DNA of 64,000 bases from assembly GCF_025118155.1 (NCBI RefSeq), contig NW_026251440.1:48411-112410 (forward strand), given 5' to 3'. Every line of letters starts with the position of its first letter. The first letter of the stretch is position 1. Shown here piece after piece: positions 34,742 to 47,339 of this stretch. This DNA comes from Cokeromyces recurvatus (taxonomy: Eukaryota > Mucoromycota > Mucoromycetes > Mucorales > Mucoraceae). The notes beneath the pieces were generated by a model. That model was not told the origin of the DNA, made no database searches, and saw only the letters and a list, made by a program, of their open reading frames with translations. The position numbers and the translations under genes were made by a program.

Positions 34742-35119
34742 GTTTCCATTGTTATTATTATTATCTTGTGGATAATGAACATCTCCCTCACGAGCCAAGC
34801 GTCTTGCATATTCTTCGTCTTGTCTCAATTGGCTTAATCCTTCCATTTGTTGAGGATCAGGTTTATAGGTAGGATCAGATAAGCCAAGTAATACTTCAAA
34901 TGCAGCTTCGAGGTCACCACCTTGACTATCTAAAATAGTTTCAATCACGTCAACGTCTAAATCAGGGAAAGCATCTTTCAATGTTTTGACTTTAGGTGAA
35001 AGTTCTTGTTGTTGAACATTAGGAGTTGAAGCTGTAGAAAAGTCTTGCTCTCCCTCTTGAGTATTAATTACTTGGTTGTTCATTAGTTCTTCAACTGGTT
35101 TAGTTTGTGGTTCAGACAT
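33667..35119 (-). CDS. CUE-domain ubiquitin-binding protein (Cue5-like)
   Basis: Seven exons: 35119-34675, 34614-34570, 34515-34336, 34274-34113, 34057-33929, 33837-33763, 33707-33667; 359 codons (358 aa). Every intron is phase 1. A CUE domain sits at about residues 43-90 (KVKTLKDAFPDLDVDVIETI, then GDLEAAFEVLLGLSDP). The rest is low complexity with a Gln run of about 17 after residue 125 and two copies of a FARRLARE-type motif (YARRLAREGD, FARRLAREDAEQ). C-terminal acidic DDDDLDDLF. Cue5 in yeast and Tollip in animals bind ubiquitin by the CUE domain and Atg8 by an AIM, targeting aggregates to autophagy; a comparable role is likely but no AIM was proven. Confidence 0.85.
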
Positions 35120-36299
35120 TTTTAAAAGTAGTGGATATAGAAATCTGGAGGCATTCTTTTCTCCTTTTTTCTTTTTTTCTTTTTTCTTTTTTTTAGCGGA
35201 GAATTAATTAACATGTACATTCAACAAAAATAGGATTAAATAAAATAATTTATTACATAATTATTATTATTTTTTATCTTTGTAAAAACGTAGTATCTAA
35301 ATGATACTGGGGTTGCCCAAATTAGCACAATAAAATAGCAGGAAAAAAAAAAAAAGAAAAGAAACTAAAAACTATGAGAAGAGGCACAAGGTAAAAAGGG
35401 AAGATAAAGAGAAGTAGAAGAGGTAAAGGAAAGCTATAATAATGTTATAAAAAATAAAGTAGGAGAATGATACACTAGCTTCAGTTGTTAAACAGCCATC
35501 ACAGTAGCCTAGAACCAGATTTTTTTTATTAGAAGGAGAAGGAATCTTATTTTCGAATATATAATTTAATTTGTGGAGTATGATACATGTTTCTAGCCAA
35601 AGAATAATCTAGACAGAACCATAACATGATGGATAACTGATTCAATAGAAAGGATACTGGATCAGCAAATGAGATAGGAAGATATAAGCGACAATATAGA
35701 TGGATACAACAACTTGAATGAGGTTTAGTAAACAATTCTGTAAGATAATAATTGCATGATCGAGACTCACCGTCCAGTAGTCATTTAAGATGCTATAGGA
35801 GAATACGGCTCCATTCAACAGATGACATAGGTAGTCAAAGTATAGGATTTACAACCATATTAGAACGATACACACTTAATACTTTGGTGCACCGATTATA
35901 CAGATTGTCTTGCAGGAACTAGAGTCAATATAGCTTGAATATAGATTAATTCATATCGTCTACATAGGGTGTACATCTTTTCTATAAGGGAGATTTGGTA
36001 AGGCGACACCGTTGCGAGGAGCTAACACATAATTTTATTCTACTTATTTATTTCAAATGGCAGATTGTATTCCATTTCTATTGGCTGTTTGTTTGTTTTG
36101 TTGTCACTAAACCGGACATCTGCTTTTTACTTCACAAACAAAAGGTATTTGCTTCAAGATGAGTATAATGAAATCAAATGTATACTCAGCCTCGTTCATT
36201 AAACCATCTAATTTATTTTCTTCGCCAGCCACAACATTACGACTAATGAAAGTGTAAAAATAAAATATGGATTGTCAATAAAGAAATCCGAAACGATTG
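35120..36299. other. Gene-free region upstream of CUE5-like gene
   Basis: 1.18 kb. CT-rich stretch next to the start codon (35159-35194), then AT-rich sequence with no supported gene; short frames around 35547-35735 have no family likeness. Should contain the CUE5-like promoter. Confidence 0.6.
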
Positions 36300-37740
36300 T
36301 AGAGTTTTATTGGCTGAATTTATTTTTATTAGAATCATTGAAAACTTTCAAATGAATAAACCGAATCTCCTCAAAATTATTATTAGACACTTTATAATAG
36401 ACAAATTCAAAGTTGAATAAGATACATTCTTTTTCGTTTAAGACCCAATTCTTTATTAATGCAACAATTCCAGTAGCTTTTAGAATGACAAATCCAACCC
36501 AAACAAGCATCAACAGTAACTGTCTGATACGCTTGCACACTATGAGGCGTAAGAATGGAATCCTCATCCAGAAGAGCCCTCTTGATGTTGCTTTTGGTTT
36601 TTGACCAACATTCTTCGATTGGCTTGAGAAAAGATGAATTGGGAGGCATACATAATGGCTTATATTCTCTATCATTAATAGTCTCAACTACAAAAGCGGT
36701 ATGATGTATCTTACTACTATTCATGCCAATATAAAACGTATTCTTACCATGTTTATCAAGCATATCCATGATATCTTGAACGAATTTGATAATAGGATAG
36801 GACGTTGTGCCCTTCTTCAAGATCTTCTTCTTTTTCTCAACCTTGGCCTTTCTCTTCTTTGATTGATATTGAGGAAACTCTTTTTTGAATTTATTAATAT
36901 CGCTTTGCTAAAGATGTTCAAGTCTAAGAGAAATTCATGATGCCAAATGGAGAGATACAACTGATGATACTGATATTAACACCTTTTCTGCTGTGAACAT
37001 TGACTTTAGCTCTACTACATATCATTTGAGTGTTGAGACCAGCCTCATCAATAAACACACTTTTTTTTTTTTTTGGATATCAACATTTATTTCTTTCCAT
37101 TTGCTAATAAGTTCTTCTTGAAGATAAAGAGTTCTTTCTAAATCTCTCTCAGTATTATATTTGGTTGCTTATTTTAAATCTAAAGAAACATTGTTCCGTC
37201 AAATGTCTCCATAATGCTGGAAGAGAAATTATAAAGCCTTCAAAATGGACAATAAGTGCCTATTATTCCATCTCCAGAGTAAACGAAAGATACTTATCAA
37301 AGCAAGAAACAAGAAAACGATATACTCAGAGAATATCTTTTTTTGTTGTTCCTCAATTTGCTTTCTTCTTTAAAGATTCCCCGGATGAAACAGTACCATC
37401 ACCTGCGTTGAATTCATTAAACAATTTATAAGCAGTACTGCGCAGAATACTGCATCTTTTGTTGGTCTCTTTCTTCCTTTAAAACATCAATAAATCGGCG
37501 AATTTGCTTAAGACCTTACCTATTCTTCTATTTTTTTTTTATCTTCTGAAATAGTAATCACACTTAATTCAACGGTAGTCTCTCCTAGTTTTTCCTTCAT
37601 GTTCTCTTCCATTTGAATGTCATAAACAGGAACATCGAAGTCAGCTAGTGTGATGATTTTGCCGTATTCATAAGCTAATTTCATAACTTTAGTTTCTGTT
37701 TCAGGATAATATTATATCAAAGTTCGATAATTGAGAAAAG
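36300..37740 (-). pseudogene. DDE/pogo-type transposase relic
   Basis: Minus-strand pieces in order: ADFDVPVYDIQMEEN (37650 area), STAYKLFNEFNAGDGTV (about 37435-37380), VFIDEAGLNTQM (37060, first catalytic Asp), MNSSKIHHTAFVVETIN and CMPPNSSFLKPIEECW (36725-36605, the LPPxSPxLNPIE-like box with the last Glu), then ACLGWICHSKSYWN. Stops and shifts separate the pieces (for example after GIMNFS near 36935), so it cannot encode a full enzyme. The order matches a Tc1/IS630-like DDE_3 transposase with an N-terminal helix-turn-helix. Terminal repeats not found. Confidence 0.7.
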
Positions 37741-38760
37741 AGTTTAATTTATTTCAATGAACGAGTTATTTCCTCTTCTTTGATCCTTTGAACTCATATA
37801 AATAAATACAAATGAAATATCTTAAAAGCAATGACTGTAAAAATTGTAATTAAAAGTATTCTTTTTATGTGGTTCTTCGCTATTTATTGGTATCCCTTTG
37901 ATGAATTAGCTTATAGGCATATACATATCTGGATTAAATTCAACTCTATCAATAAAAAAAAAAGAATTCAAATGTCAAAGTATTTCTTCTCAATATTGCT
38001 TTATTTTAATGCCCATTCTGTTCTCAATATTTTATTCTTTAAATAATAATAAAAACAAACGTCCTTCCTAAATTTACAAAGTGTAATTCCTAATTCCAAT
38101 TCTTCAAAGTTAGCACATAAATCTTTCATGTCATTATCATTCGTAGTTATAGTAGCTTTAACACCTTTATTAATTACTTTTAATTTATAGTTGCATTTAT
38201 TTCAATTTTCAGTCGTAGAAAAATCCTACTTTTTTTTGTTCATCTTTTCATATTGATTCATGTATTTTTAACCTAGTTGCTTATAGAGTCTTGATAGCAT
38301 TTTCTACAAATCTTGCTATATATCCTAATTGATAAGGCTTTTTTTTTTACGGTATTATGTAAACACTTGGAAGGAGCTGATTTACTTTCTTCTTTGGTTT
38401 CACCTCTGTTCTTCTCAAATCCATAGAAATATAAATACATTATAAACTTAAACTCGTCATTGTAATAACTGTATTTTTTGCTACACAAATTCGTTTGAAT
38501 CAATAACTACTTTTTGATATATTTTGCTCACATACAACAGATATATCCTGTAAATGGTTTAAATTAAAAAGAAAATTTTAAAAGACAAATATAGATATTG
38601 AAATTGGAATTCAAGTATGGCGTTAAGTAGTAAGAGTATCTTTCAAAATCAGATACATATATATCAAGCTCAGGGTGGGGATTGCAATAAAAAAAGAATT
38701 CGAGGAAAAAATAAAAGAAACGAAGGACTTGCAACAAAGTTAATTTACATCCATCAATCA
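37741..38760. other. Gene-free region with a coding-like fragment
   Basis: 1 kb. On the minus strand about 38200-38042 reads open with coding character (DMKDLCANFEELELGITL) and ends at a stop, but no start or family could be found; perhaps another decayed mobile-element gene. Nothing else recognised. Confidence 0.4.
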
Positions 38761-38764
38761 CTCA

Positions 38765-39665
38765 TTTAATGAATTACACTATACAAAATAATGAATTTAT
38801 CACTACTCTATCCTCTGACACAAAAAAAGAGTAATTATTATTTAGAAACAATGAATGCTATTCAAATAAACGACTCGATACCTTCATCGCTTCGTCTTAT
38901 ATCTAGTTTGCAACAATCCAATTTCTTGTATAATAGTTCATTTAATAGAAATCAAGAAAACTCAAGCATACTTAATAATAATCTAATAGATGTCGAAGAT
39001 CATGTTCATGTAAGGATTTTTTTTTTCTTTTTAATATAAATAAATTAATGGTAATTATAATAAAGGGTAATTTTTTTTACTTTGAATGACAATTAAAATA
39101 GACCAAGGTTATGATAATGGTATTATAACACCGGCTATGATTAGCATTTATCCTAACATAGCTAACCCCCATATCTGAACAACAACTGTCTGGTGATCTT
39201 ATGTTAACACTTAAGCAGCAGTCTAATGAAAATACTGCCTAGTTAAATATTAATAACATAGAGCCTATGATTAACATTAAACAATTGAAATATATATCAA
39301 GAGAGCAACCTATTGCTCGTTCAGTTGTACTTGAAAAAGAAAAATAGCTGAAACAGCAAACTAACAATATGAATGAAGAAAATACAGAGGATGAAAAAGA
39401 AGAAATAGGAAAAAAAAAAAAGAATTCACTTGGTTGTGGTCATTGTGTGGAGAAAGATTTGACGCCCTGAAAGAATTGATTACACATCTAACGTGAGCCC
39501 ATGCGGGCAGCGGAAAGGTATATACAAAAAAAAAAAAAAATAGTAAGCGTATCAAGACATGGTGCCTGAAAAAAAAACAAAACTATACCAAATAATATTG
39601 TACGCTGGTATTTAATTTAGCTGAATCAAGATTGTACGTACCTTAGGTGCCAAATAGGAGATTGG
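38765..39665 (+). pseudogene. C2H2 zinc-finger protein relic
   Basis: Plus-strand pieces: a Ser/Asn-rich N terminus (SSLRLISSLQQSNFLYNSS), then QLKYISREQPIARSVV and an acidic/basic linker with in-frame stops (near 39241 and 39346). A zinc-finger start follows: FTWLWSLCGERFDALKELIT and HLT, stop, AHAGSGK (39430-39520). After a likely intron, a segment to 39665 is shared with 31141-31290. At least three stops inside the pieces. Resembles mucoralean C2H2 regulators with a leading W..C..F..L..H finger; exact family unknown. Confidence 0.55.
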
Positions 39666-40121
39666 CTACTATCACTTCCCTTAAGATTCAATATTCCTAA
39701 TATAGGATCAAGACATCGATAAAAGATACTTGTTAAAAATTTGTAAAAGAAACTGATTTATACGAGAAAAACTTGGATTGTCATATTTAGGAAATAAAAA
39801 TAATATTACAAATTCTCACATAATTTTCCTTGGCAATTATTTTTTTTTCTCTCTTTCTTCTTTCACCTATCTAACATATATAATTCAGCAAAGTATGACT
39901 ACTCTACTGGATGTTACCGATTATCGTGTTTGATAAGTAAGTAGTAATGTTTATTGTGGAAGAGGTTTCAATTCATGTTTACTTGAAATGTTTTTTTATT
40001 CCATCAATGGTAGTACCAAATAAATAACGTGTAACTTTGTATAGCAACTGTACTACACAATACGTATTAACTTTAGAGCCCATCCTCCTTTCTTTTTCAT
40101 TTTTTTTTTATTTTATATGAG
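39666..40121. other. AT-rich gene-free stretch
   Basis: 456 bp between the zinc-finger relic and duplicated element copy 2. No gene or RNA seen. Confidence 0.6.
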
Positions 40122-40548
40122 AAAAAAATTATTGAAGAGGAAGTCCTTTGTAGTGTAGAGGTGGATTAGATTCTGTTCTTGTTTGCTTCTACTACAGCCG
40201 TGTTACTCCCAGGAATTCTCTCAATGCTGCGGGCTTTCCTCTCTTGCATGGTAGGAAATTACCCCGCGATTTAACAACATCTTTTTATCGACCTCCATTT
40301 GAAGGCCTGGTGTTGAACATTGGATTCTGGAAGGTAGCATGTTATCATTAAAGCTTAGAACTAACCCCGATTTTATTATTAAATCACTCCCATCTACAGC
40401 TAACAAAGTTCATCTCTCCATGATCGCCGCTTGGCCAACAGAAAGGCGCTGCCCTTTCCGATCAAGTTGTTTTATTTACCACAATTTTTTTGTTTATAAA
40501 CCCAAGATTTTAGGTATAGTTGCCGAGTTGTGGTATTTAAAAAAAAAA
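40122..40548 (-). repeat. Duplicated GC-richer element, copy 2 (putative Pol III ncRNA)
   Basis: Same element as 31304-31734, same orientation, offset 8815 bases in the core. Carries the same minus-strand TTTATAAA (40492-40500) and upstream block, and a T run of 7 at the left end (40122-40128). Four substitutions separate the copies and none lies in the 350-bp core (40142-40491). The right end runs into an A-rich tail with TAAAAATAAAAA. A 61-codon minus-strand frame (40406-40221) is the same in both copies but has no Kozak-like context or family likeness, so an RNA role is favoured. Confidence 0.6.
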
Positions 40549-41552
40549 TAAAAATAAAAAACATTTCCCTTTTATGCATGCATATGCTATAATCTCATAT
40601 CATCAAACAATTTTTTTTTATAAGAATTCAACGACTATCGAAATAAATAGGTATAGTCAGAGTCACTTACTCTTCCTTTATTAAATTCCAGACTTAAAGT
40701 ACCTGGACAAATGATATAAAGGAAATCGACTTCAACTTAATTATATAAACGTATAGTTGTTTTACATTAATTTAAGCTTAGAAGCCACAAAAGTACTTTT
40801 GAATCAACATTTATTTATTTTGATATTATAATACTTATACAACGATGTAATACATCTTGCTTTCTTAACGTAACTACCTTCTCAATGAATCAAAAAAAAA
40901 AAGTCTGATAAAGCAAATTCTTAAAGAGATACTTTATTTTTAATATTATGTTAACAGAGACAATTATTATCATTAAATCTTTTGGTTCATATTTTTTTTT
41001 TTATAAACTGCTTTAGTAACTATTCCTTTATCAGTAGTATCTTTAATTTGTTCTTCGACTATACTAGTTGAGGATTCTTTTACTTGAGAAAATGCTACTT
41101 ATTAACCCCTTCTTCCCTTTCTTTCGATATTCTACCTTATTCATATTCAGGATCCTATCAAAATTATTGCTACCAAAATTTAGCTCAATGTTAGAACTAT
41201 CTTGTTCCAACTCATATTCTTCAAAAACAAGTTGAAAGCTTTCTTTAATTCCGTTACATATTCCAATATCAGCATCATTAATTTTACTAAACTTAAAAGA
41301 AAAGAATAAGTCTCATCCTTAGCGTGGGGCTGTCATCATATATTGTAGCTCTTTATTTTTCTGCAACGTCTTCTTTCATTTATAATTTATAATTTAAACG
41401 AGATACAAAAGAAATTTAAACTCAAAAGCTATTTTTTTTTTTTGTGACGTGAATTTGTTCATCACATAATAAACGATATTTTGCTTTTCCCTGTAGCTCC
41501 CTTTTCTTTTAACCATCCAAACATATAAACATATATATTTTTTTTCTATAAC
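40549..41552. other. Region upstream of PRP28 with a coding-like fragment
   Basis: 1 kb. Minus-strand 41310-41070 reads open (KESFQLVFEEYELEQDSS, then NFDRILNMNKVEYRKK) without start or known family and is probably part of a decayed element. 41450-41552 precedes the PRP28 ATG and contains ACATATAAAC (41520-41529) about 30 bases before it, a candidate TATA element. Confidence 0.5.
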
Positions 41553-44416
41553 ATGTCCAGTTTTTATGATCGTTCTCGATCTCCTGTAAAAAGATCAAGC
41601 GGGGAAAATGATAAATACAGTCGTCATGAACGAGATTATGACAGACGAGATAGTCGACGTTATGACGACTATAGACACAGTCGATCGAGAAGAGATGATG
41701 ATGACAATAGACATTATAGGAATGACAAACAGTATGACGATAAATACCGTGATGATAAGTATCGTGATGATAAATATCGAGATAATAAGCATCGTCATCG
41801 TCAAGAAGAAGTAAGTTATAAAGACGACAATCATGCTAAAGAGGAAGAGAATTCCAAAACGGCATCTCCTAGTTTATCAACAACAAATGAGACGAAAAAA
41901 CGAGTGCCCATTTCAATTGAAGAACTTATTCAAAAAAAGAATGAAGAAAAGAAATTGACTGAAAAAGTAAGAGGGGAAAAAAAAAAAAAAGAAAAAGTAA
42001 AAGAAAAGGAAACCAAATGCTTAAAATTTTGTGTATAGCCCAAGTTTTTAACAAAAGAAGAACGTGCAAAACAAGCATTGGAAAAACGACAAAAGGAGGT
42101 AGAAGCCCAAAGACAAAAACAAGAAGAGGAAAGGAAGAAAAGAGAAAAGTTTGATATGGCAGCTGAAGATGAATATAGACGTGAATATCGATCATCTCGT
42201 TATGATAAAAGAGAACGTGTTAGAAGAGATGATACTGATTTTGAAGATGAAAGTGCAGCATTGACAGAAAAAGAAAAACAAGCCATTAGGGTAACGATTA
42301 AAATCTACATTTATGAATATGTATAGTTCTTTTTTTTTTCTTACTTTGTTTATAGGAACGTTACTTTGGTGGTGAACGTAAGAAAAGAAAAATTCGTAGA
42401 ATGAATGAACGTAAATTTGTGTTTGATTGGGACGCAGGAGAAGATACTTCTTATGACTTTAATCCATTATATTCAAATAAACATACAGCACAAATGTTTG
42501 GACGTGGTCATATTGCTGGTATTGATATCAAAGAACAAAAAAAACGGCAATCCGAATTTTATGATCGACTTTTGAAAGAGCGTAGAACAAGCGAAGAACT
42601 AGAGAGAGCCAAGTACATTATTTCTTTTTTTTTTTGAATCTTATCTTGTTTTTCTTATTAATCTGTTTCTATTTTAGCGTTCTTAAGCAAATATCTATAA
42701 ATAAAGAAGCAAAGACGAAATGGGATGAACGACATTGGACTGAAAAGCCTTTAGAACAAATGAAAGACAGAGACTGGCGTATTTTCAAAGAAGATTTCAA
42801 TATTTCTACTAAAGGTGGTAATATTCCTCATCCTCTTCGTTCATGGGATGAGTCAGGTATTCCTGAAAACATCTTAAAAATTATCAAATCTATTGGCTAT
42901 AAGGAACCCACACCTATTCAACGACAAGCAATTCCTATTGGTCTTCAAAACAGAGACATTATTGGTATTGCACAGACAGGTAAAAAGGAAAAAAAAAAAA
43001 AACTATATTATATTATGGATATACATATAGATTAATTATATTTCAGGTTCTGGTAAAACTGCATCATTTGTTATTCCATTACTTGCATATTTATCTGATC
43101 TACCAAAAATCAGCGAAGAGAACATGGCAGAAGGTCCTTATGCAATTATTATGGCCCCTACTCGTGAATTGGCACAACAGATTGAACAAGAAACACTCAA
43201 GTTTTGTACTCCTTTAGGCTATAACTGTGTATCCATTATTGGTGGTGTAAGTTATTTAAACATATATATCTATATTTGCTTACCTTTTATTTTATTTTAG
43301 CACGCTATTCAAGAGCAATCATTTAGTCTACGTAATGGTGCAGAAATTATTATTGCTACACCAGGTCGTTTAAGGGATTGTTTAGATAAAAGAATACTTG
43401 TGTTGAATCAGTGTACCTATGTGGTCATGGATGAAGCTGATCGTATGATTGATATGGGTATGGAAGCAGATATGAATATTATTTTAGATGCTTTACCAGT
43501 AACCAATATGAAGCCTGATGATGAACAAGAAGAAAAGTCAGATATTAGTTTACCAACAGGGCGTAAATACCGACAAACAGTTATGTTTTCAGCTACTATG
43601 CCATCTGCTGTGGAACGCTTAGCCAAGAAGTATTTGCGTAGAGAGGCAGTTGTGACAATTGGTCAAGCAGGACAAGCTACTGAGACAGTTGAACAACGTG
43701 TTGAAATGATTAATGATGAATCTAGAAAGACGTATGAGATTTTGTACATATACTTGAATATTGTTTCTAAACTAGTATATATTTCAATAGGAACCGACTT
43801 ATGGAGATTCTCAACTCTGAGAGCTTTAAACCACCCATTATTGTCTTTGTTAATCAAAGACGTGAAGTTGATGTTCTATCTAAAGCTATCAATAAAGCTG
43901 GATATCATGCTGTTACTCTTCATGGTGGTAAATCTCAGGAACAAAGGTTTGTAGTAAAGATGATCTTTCGAGTTACTCTACTCACTTTTTTTTTTTTTTT
44001 AATAGAGAAGCAGCACTTGCCAAATTAAAAGATGGTGCAGCAGATATATTAGTAGCTACCAATGTTGCTGGTCGTGGTATTGATATTAAGAATGTGTCTC
44101 TTGTCGTTAATTATGATATGGCTAAATCAATTGAAGGTAAATACAAGATAATTTTCTTTTAACTTAATAACTGATCATTATATAAATAGATTACACTCAT
44201 CGTATTGGTCGTACGGGTCGTGCTGGCAAGTTTGGTGTGGCTATTACCTTCTTATCTAATAAAGATAGTGAAGTTATGTATGATCTTAAACAAATGCTTG
44301 CTAAATCAAATCTTTCAAAGGTACCACATGAATTAGCTATTCATCCAGATGCTCAAACCAAACCTGGTACTATAAAGACTAAAAAGAAACATGAAGAGAC
44401 TCTTTATCAATCTTAA
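41553..44416 (+). CDS. PRP28: DEAD-box RNA helicase Prp28 (DDX23)
   Basis: Nine exons: 41553-41966, 42039-42290, 42356-42612, 42678-42979, 43047-43246, 43301-43731, 43791-43946, 44006-44136, 44190-44416; 790 codons (789 aa). Spliceosomal helicase that displaces U1 from the 5' splice site in favour of U6. N terminus is RS/RD-rich with tandem DDKYR repeats (about 65-85). Prp28-specific [19 protein letters not shown] and [13 protein letters not shown] precede the helicase core. Core motifs: Q motif with [20 protein letters not shown] (I), PTRELAQQ (Ia), TPGR (Ib), DEAD in VMDEADRM (II), FSATMP (III), [11 protein letters not shown] (V), [10 protein letters not shown] (VI). Ends [16 protein letters not shown] as in DDX23. 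All junctions keep frame. Confidence 0.96.
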
Positions 44417-44463
44417 AATGTTATATACATTATTTTTATTATCCATAATAATAAAATAAAAAC

Positions 44464-46620
44464 TTAATTTTCACATTGATAATCATCATCAAAGTTGGCA
44501 AATTGAAACCAAAGCCCATCTGCAGAATGAATGGTAGGTGTGTTTGTAGTAGATGATGATGATGCACCAGGTGTATTAGCAGTATCGGTAGTAGTTATCA
44601 CATTGTCACAAATGGGTGTATTACTATTAGCAACTGGTGTAGTGTCATCACCCATAGGCGATGATTCAGCAATAGTTATAATAGGTGTAGGTGATAATTC
44701 ATTCAATGTGGATGATACAGGCACCTGCTCATCTTCATGACTACTATTCATTGTTGTATCTGAGAATAAGAGAGATGGAGGCTGACTAAAGATATGTAAG
44801 TCACTCATATTTAAAGATGAGCTTGGTAAATCAGTATCATAATTTGAAAAGAGATGATCGTCTTCTTCTAACATACTACTCCATTGTTGATCTTGTTGAC
44901 TACTCATGGTATTTTCATCGAAATTTGAATTTACATTAAAATCATCCCAAATATGTAACTGAGATGAATTAGATAAATAATCATGTATATCTGTTTGAGA
45001 ATTAAGGCCTGCTTCTGAACCATCATTATCTTCATTATTTGCGGGAGTAGTGATAACACTAAATAGTTCCTCATCTTCATTTTGATGTATAAATTCGGGA
45101 AATAGATCAGAGTCGTCTTTAACAGGTGTTGCTATTTGATTAAACAAGTCTTGAAGCTGTTGGTTATGATGTTCAACATCACTCGCTTGTGAAGAGGTTG
45201 TTTGGCTGTGTTGTAAACGATCACTAGCATCTAATAAACATTGTAATAAATCTTTTCCAACTTGATTTGCTTCAGATAACTCGGGTTCCATACATTTTGA
45301 ACAGTAAGCATCTTTATCTATTTCTGTGGATTGACTATCGATCTGTATTTTCGAATTACATTTTTCGCATTCAATAATAGTAGTAGATTTTGTTTCTGTA
45401 CAGATAAAATTTAAATTACGTTGTTGTTCTTCGTCTTCTTCTTCCACTGTACTCCCACCGCTACCGCTACCGCCACTAATACTATTTCCAATCATTGTAT
45501 TAAGGGAAGTATCTTCTGATAACTGTTTTGACACTGCATTCTTACATCGCTCTAAATGATAAGCAAGCCCATTACGGTTTTTATATTTTTTATTACAGGG
45601 CTCACAAACATAATAACAAGAGCCATCTGATAGAGTAACAGGCATAACATCAGCAGCAGCCGATCTTCTTTTTAATGTTGTCGTCATTCGTCTCACTTTA
45701 GGCATTGTAGGTGTTTTAGGTGTACGTTTTTTATGGCGTGGTGTCTTATTAGTCTGTCTTTGTGGTGAAGTCATCATAGATTCATTCTCATTCATCATAG
45801 GTGAATCTGCTAAATAACTTCGATGATATTTGTGGGCTGATTTTTGACGACTAAACAAATTTTTACCATTTCCTATAACTGCTAACGTTGACTTGAAATG
45901 TTGATTAGTTATTAATCTCACAGTATGAGCCACTGGTTTAGGTGGAATATATTCTTCTGATAAAAAGTGAAATAGTTCATGGTCTTGTTCGAATTTTGAC
46001 ATCATTTTAAATTTAGCTTGACAGAGCCGAACTTTTAAAAGATCACTAATAGATTTAATGTAATTGTAACTCATGTCGCCTAAATGAGGCGATGTTGATG
46101 GCCAAAGCCCTGTGCAAGTTTGAAATAAAGAATTTTGATGTCGTGACTTTTGTTGTTGTTGTTGTTGTTGTTGTTGTCGTGATCGTTTACGTTTACCATT
46201 TTCTGGTGATGTTGTAAGATCCATATCCATTCTTTTATAACCACTATGGTGTGATAACTTTTTTGATTCATCATTAAACTCAACATCTCGAACTTCTTTC
46301 TTAATAGTTGGTTCATTTTCTTTAGATGAATAGCGCTGAACATGATGAATAGCATAAAAATTATCTTTAATCTTTTGTGAAATTGCATATCGTTTAGCAG
46401 CGTTATTAGATTCTGGTTTAGAATTCATTTCTGTAGACGCATGATTAGATTGTGAATCGAGAACATCATTTTTATTTTCAACAGGTGTTAAGATTGTTAA
46501 TGTACTAGAGTAATGAAACAGTTAATTGTCATTATAAATTCAATGAGAATATAAATCTTACTTTGGTTGAACTTGTTGATTAGAAGGAAAAGATTGTAAT
46601 ACTTCCAGTGTTGAATTCAT
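44464..46620 (-). CDS. C2H2/C2HC zinc-finger nuclear protein
   Basis: Exons 46620-46562 and 46504-44464 give 700 codons (699 aa). A basic, Gln-rich stretch (KRKRSR then a Gln run, about residues 125-140) is a likely NLS. Residues 160-215 form a helical conserved-looking part (YNYIKSISDLLKVRL, HELFHFLSEEYIPPKP). The finger YVCEPCNKKYKNRNGLAYH ends in LERC rather than a second His, a KYKNxNGLxYH type seen in Sfp1/JAZF-like regulators. A second Cys pair set CEKCNS and YCSKCM may form another zinc site. The C-terminal third is acidic and Ser/Thr-rich, as in activation domains. Tail-to-tail with PRP28 only 47 bp apart. Target genes unknown; factor family is inference. Confidence 0.75.
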
Positions 46621-47339
46621 CTATTTAAATAATATGGGTCGATAATATTTCCACTCTTGACTATTATTCTTTAAAGAGAATAAGTAAATAGATAAACTAT
46701 ATAAAATTGCGTAAATTATATGAAAGAAAGAGAGAAAAGAAAAAAAAAAATAAAACAAAAAACAGGGCAAATCTAATATGCATGTGGACTATGTAAGGAT
46801 ATAAATTAAAAAAAAAAAAAAAAAAAAAAATAAAAAAATTAAAAATTAAAAATTAAACCCAAACTTTCCATGTATTACACATACATGTATAACTTGATTA
46901 CATATGATTTATTATTTCTCCCTTTGATTATGTACATTAAATAAAGTTAATATACACACATGCATAACGTCCTGCAATACATGCATTAATCTTTTTTTTT
47001 TATCACGAAAAATCACGTAAAAATAAACAAACGCGGTTTTATTTTATTTTCAGTCAATAGTATGTATGTGTTACTTCTTTTAAAAGAAAAAAAATAAAAA
47101 AGTATTACAAGTCCTAGTCCTGCTAAATCCAAAATTCTATCTTACAATAATAGGAGCAACCGATTAGAATCGAAATATAATTAACCTTTTTTTAACGAAA
47201 TTAAAATTAAATCGAGAAAAAAGGAAGCTTCAGTGTTTACACATTCTTATACTCAATATAGACATATATTACCTGTAATAATCTAAAGCCCTTACAGTAA
47301 ACCATACTCAATAAACCAATTTATGATAATTTTTTTTTT
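46621..47339. other. Intergenic region upstream of zinc-finger gene
   Basis: 719 bp, AT-rich, with A runs (46809-46830) and TA stretches. Holds the zinc-finger gene promoter; no gene seen. Confidence 0.6.

Noticed and set aside
37831..38046. 71-codon plus-strand ORF with a hydrophobic start
   Set aside because: Lies over minus-strand coding-like fragments of a decayed element and shows no conserved motif.
31141..39665. Terminal inverted repeats of one 8.5-kb transposon
   Set aside because: The inverted segments are parts of a decayed zinc-finger gene, not simple ends, and the interval holds intact host genes.
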